Positions 5,687 through 7,542 of a stretch of 7,542 nucleotides of DNA are shown here, in pieces. The stretch is from Syntrophaceae bacterium UBA6255 (GTDB taxonomy: Bacteria; Desulfobacterota; Syntrophia; Syntrophales; Smithellaceae). Under the pieces are notes generated by a model, which did no database searches, was not told the origin of the DNA, and saw only the letters and a program-made list of their open reading frames with translations. Both the position numbers and the translations under genes were made by a program. Where the stretch lies: assembly GCA_002441205.1 (NCBI GenBank), contig DJVN01000146.1, positions 1 through 7,542 of the forward strand, read 5' to 3'. Position 1 is the stretch's first letter, and each line of letters opens with the position of its first letter.

Positions 5687-7084
5687 ATGGCCAAATTACG
5701 TAAAGTTTTCTCAACCAAAGCATTAATCAATAATAAACTGAAGCTGCATCCTCTGACGCTCAAATTTATCGGCGAATGGTCTCATCTGGAGAAGCCATTC
5801 CTAAAAGATTATTATAAATCATCAGTTGCTCACATTCGTGTGATGATGATCCTCGGGGGCCTTCTGTATGCGGCTTTCGGTGTTCTGGATGCTCTGCTCA
5901 TGCCGCAGCAAATGTTTACTATTTGGACTGTTCGTTTAATTGTTATTGGTCCGGCACTTTGTTTAGTCCTGATGATATCTTACACCCGTATATTTGAAAG
6001 ATATTTACAGCAGGTCCTGGCTTTTGCTTATATTATGGCGGGCGGCGGCATTATTGCCATGATTGTTATTGCTCCCCCTCCGGTAAGTTACTCGTATTAT
6101 GCCGGTTTGATGCTAACATTTACGTGGGGATACACGCTCATTCGACTTTTTTTCACATGGGCATCCTTTGCCGGATGGTTGCAGGTTATCTTTTACGAAA
6201 TAGCGTCTATTTGGGTGACTCCCCAGCCTTTTGATATTTTCATCGGTAACAACTTTTTCTTCATCAGTGCGAATATCGTGGGCATGATGGCTTGTTACTC
6301 CATTGAATATTACGCTCGCAACGACTATTTCATGAAAAGACAGGTGGAGATGGAGAGGGAAAATGTTAATAAGATAAACGAGGAATTGGAAGAACGGGTT
6401 ATAAGGCGAACGGAAGATTATCAAATTGTCAATAAGGCGCTTTTGGCGGAAGTGGCCGGTCACGAGCAGGCGAAGGAGAAACTTCAGCAGGCGCTCGACA
6501 GTCTCAAGAAATCCATCGGAGTGACCATACAGGTTATGGTTTCCGCGGTGGAGGCCAGAGATCCCTACACGGCCGGACATCAGATAAGAGTGGCGAATCT
6601 GGCCTGTGCCATTGCTGAAGAAATGGGTTTGCCCCAGGAGAAAATTGACGGCATTCGCATGGCTGGATCTATTCATGACATCGGGAAATTATCTATCCCC
6701 GCGGAGATTCTGACGAAGCCGACCAAGTTGACCAATCTCGAATACTCTTTAATTAAAGAACACTCTGGCAGTGGACATGAAATGCTTAAGGATGTGGAAT
6801 CCCAATGGCCGCTGGCGGAAATTGTTTTTCAGCATCATGAACGTATGAATGGTTCCGGATATCCAAGGCAGCTCAAGGGAGATGAAATTCTACAAGAAGC
6901 ACGGATTCTTGCCGTTTCCGATGTTGTCGAATCAATGGCTTCCCACCGTCCGTACCGTCCTTCGTTGGGACTTGAAGCCGCTTTGGATGAGATTGAGAAG
7001 AACAAAGGAATTCTCTACGACGATGTCGTCGTTGATGCCTGTATCAGATTATTCCGGAAAAAACATTATTATCTTACTTCTTGA
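5687..7084 (+). CDS. Membrane-anchored HD-GYP domain protein, probable cyclic-di-GMP phosphodiesterase
   Basis: A 465-residue predicted inner-membrane signalling protein. Residues about 50-206 hold roughly six hydrophobic segments (near 51-71, 80-98, 109-130, 136-155, 158-176 and 188-206), with no recognised sensor family. A charged, probably coiled-coil linker (about 215-275) leads to the HD-GYP domain (about 276-460). Its metal and catalytic residues are kept: His298 (TAGHQIRVA), His330-Asp331 and Lys334 (IHDIGK), His359 (KEHSGSG), His383-His384-Glu385, GSGYP (389-393) and Asp412. ASHRPYRP (418-425) is a frequent variant near the end of the domain. The domain hydrolyses cyclic-di-GMP in characterised members, and activity is expected here. 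ATG 5687 is chosen; TTG 5681 is possible in frame. There is no clear Shine-Dalgarno, and the nnr stop is six bases upstream, so translation is probably coupled. The signal sensed is unknown. Confidence 0.9.
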   Translation: MAKLRKVFSTKALINNKLKLHPLTLKFIGEWSHLEKPFLKDYYKSSVAHIRVMMILGGLLYAAFGVLDALLMPQQMFTIWTVRLIVIGPALCLVLMISYTRIFERYLQQVLAFAYIMAGGGIIAMIVIAPPPVSYSYYAGLMLTFTWGYTLIRLFFTWASFAGWLQVIFYEIASIWVTPQPFDIFIGNNFFFISANIVGMMACYSIEYYARNDYFMKRQVEMERENVNKINEELEERVIRRTEDYQIVNKALLAEVAGHEQAKEKLQQALDSLKKSIGVTIQVMVSAVEARDPYTAGHQIRVANLACAIAEEMGLPQEKIDGIRMAGSIHDIGKLSIPAEILTKPTKLTNLEYSLIKEHSGSGHEMLKDVESQWPLAEIVFQHHERMNGSGYPRQLKGDEILQEARILAVSDVVESMASHRPYRPSLGLEAALDEIEKNKGILYDDVVVDACIRLFRKKHYYLTS

Positions 7085-7124
7085 TATCATTTCTCCTATT
7101 AAGCCAAATATTCGATGATGTATC

Positions 7125-7150
7125 ATCCCCTGATAATACATTCAGGGGAT
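7125..7150. terminator. Hairpin between convergent genes, possible bidirectional terminator
   Basis: ATCCCCTGA (7125-7133) and TCAGGGGAT (7142-7150) form a perfect 9-bp stem around an 8-base loop, in the 76-base gap between the converging HD-GYP and prenyl synthase genes. Position and shape suit a shared terminator. The downstream tract on the plus strand (TGGATATTTC) is only partly T-rich, and none follows on the minus strand, so efficiency is doubtful. An alternative small hairpin, GATGAT/ATCATC (7114-7127), overlaps its left arm. Confidence 0.5.
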
Positions 7151-7160
7151 TGGATATTTC

Positions 7161-7542
7161 TTAGATATTTCGCGAAAGAATATATTCTGTGACGGCAAAT
7201 AATTGATCTTTTTCGGGGCAATCGTCAAAAATGCTCAGCTGAGCTTTTGCCTGATTGATGTAGGCAGTCGCCACTTTCAAAGAAGATTCAATTGCATTGT
7301 ATTTTTTGATTAATCTCGTGACTTCCCGCGAGGCTTTTTGCGAACCTTTCTTGCTCTTGATGATTTCCGTGATGATACTTTTCTCTTTCTCGTTACTTTG
7401 CCGGAGGGCGAAAATCAGCGGCAGCGTAATTTTCCCTTCTTCCAGATCCTTGCCGAGGGACTTGCCGAAATCTTTTCCCTTGGCCGTATAATCCAGAACG
7501 TCATCCGTGATCTGAAAGGCCATGCCGATGTTCCTGCCGAAT
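7161..7542 (-). CDS. Long-chain polyprenyl diphosphate synthase, C-terminal part (cut by window edge)
   Basis: The gene enters from the right edge on the minus strand and ends at TAA 7163-7161; at least 126 codons are visible. The family adds isopentenyl diphosphate to an allylic diphosphate to make the isoprenoid chain of quinones or related lipids. The visible part begins FGRNIGMAFQITDDVLD, which holds the second aspartate-rich motif (DDVLD). GKSLGKDLEEGKITLPLI follows, the conserved GK..G.DL.EGK.TLP block that closes the active site. The remaining C-terminal helices look complete. The first aspartate-rich motif and the chain-length-determining residues are outside the window. An octaprenyl/heptaprenyl synthase (ispB-like) is the best guess; a shorter-chain synthase is less likely. 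Although an ATG occurs at 7523, conserved sequence continues upstream of it, so it is not the start. Confidence 0.9.
   Translation of the reverse strand, partial: FGRNIGMAFQITDDVLDYTAKGKDFGKSLGKDLEEGKITLPLIFALRQSNEKEKSIITEIIKSKKGSQKASREVTRLIKKYNAIESSLKVATAYINQAKAQLSIFDDCPEKDQLFAVTEYILSRNI

Noticed and set aside
6113..6676. 187-codon open frame on the minus strand
   Set aside because: It lies wholly antisense to the HD-GYP gene, whose membrane segments and catalytic motifs are clear; the antisense product shows no recognisable domain.
1..7542. CRISPR arrays, tRNA or rRNA genes, insertion sequences, phage genes, toxin-antitoxin or defence genes
   Set aside because: I looked for them across the window and saw none; apart from one probable REP pair, the content is core metabolism and signalling.

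Overview
The window looks like ordinary chromosomal DNA from a Gram-negative, probably anaerobic bacterium. Gene types and protein style (gluconeogenic enzymes, a long class II aldolase, an HD-GYP signalling protein, a long-chain prenyl synthase) suggest the former Deltaproteobacteria, perhaps a Syntrophus/Smithella-like lineage. That placement is an inference; there is no rRNA or other firm marker. There is no phage, transposase gene, CRISPR array, tRNA or rRNA.

Layout. At the left edge, on the minus strand, is the N-terminus of an isocitrate/isopropylmalate dehydrogenase-family enzyme (1-137). A 330-base AT-rich divergent intergenic region follows. Then come a class I sugar bisphosphatase (468-1403) and, 20 bases later, an unusually long class II ketose-bisphosphate aldolase (1424-2818); the two very probably form an operon. 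A 60-base pair of inverted REP-like hairpins (2884-2943) separates them from a zinc-dependent alcohol dehydrogenase (2958-3986). After an AT-rich gap comes the bifunctional NAD(P)HX repair enzyme Nnr (4115-5680). Six bases after its stop codon begins a membrane-anchored HD-GYP cyclic-di-GMP phosphodiesterase (5687-7084). A hairpin lies in the convergent gap, and the right edge carries the C-terminal part of a long-chain polyprenyl diphosphate synthase on the minus strand (7161-7542).

How the genes relate. The bisphosphatase and aldolase catalyse neighbouring steps: condensation of triose phosphate with an aldehyde, then loss of the C1 phosphate. This fits gluconeogenesis. The bisphosphatase also carries sequence signatures I associate with plant sedoheptulose-1,7-bisphosphatase, so a role in seven-carbon sugar phosphate metabolism is possible. 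The alcohol dehydrogenase and Nnr both involve nicotinamide cofactors, but nothing shows that they work together. The Nnr/HD-GYP pair is probably co-transcribed, without an obvious functional link.

I did not find a convincing undescribed system. The items most worth a second look are the SBPase-like features of the bisphosphatase, the extended aldolase next to it, and the REP/BIME-like element with compensatory stem changes.
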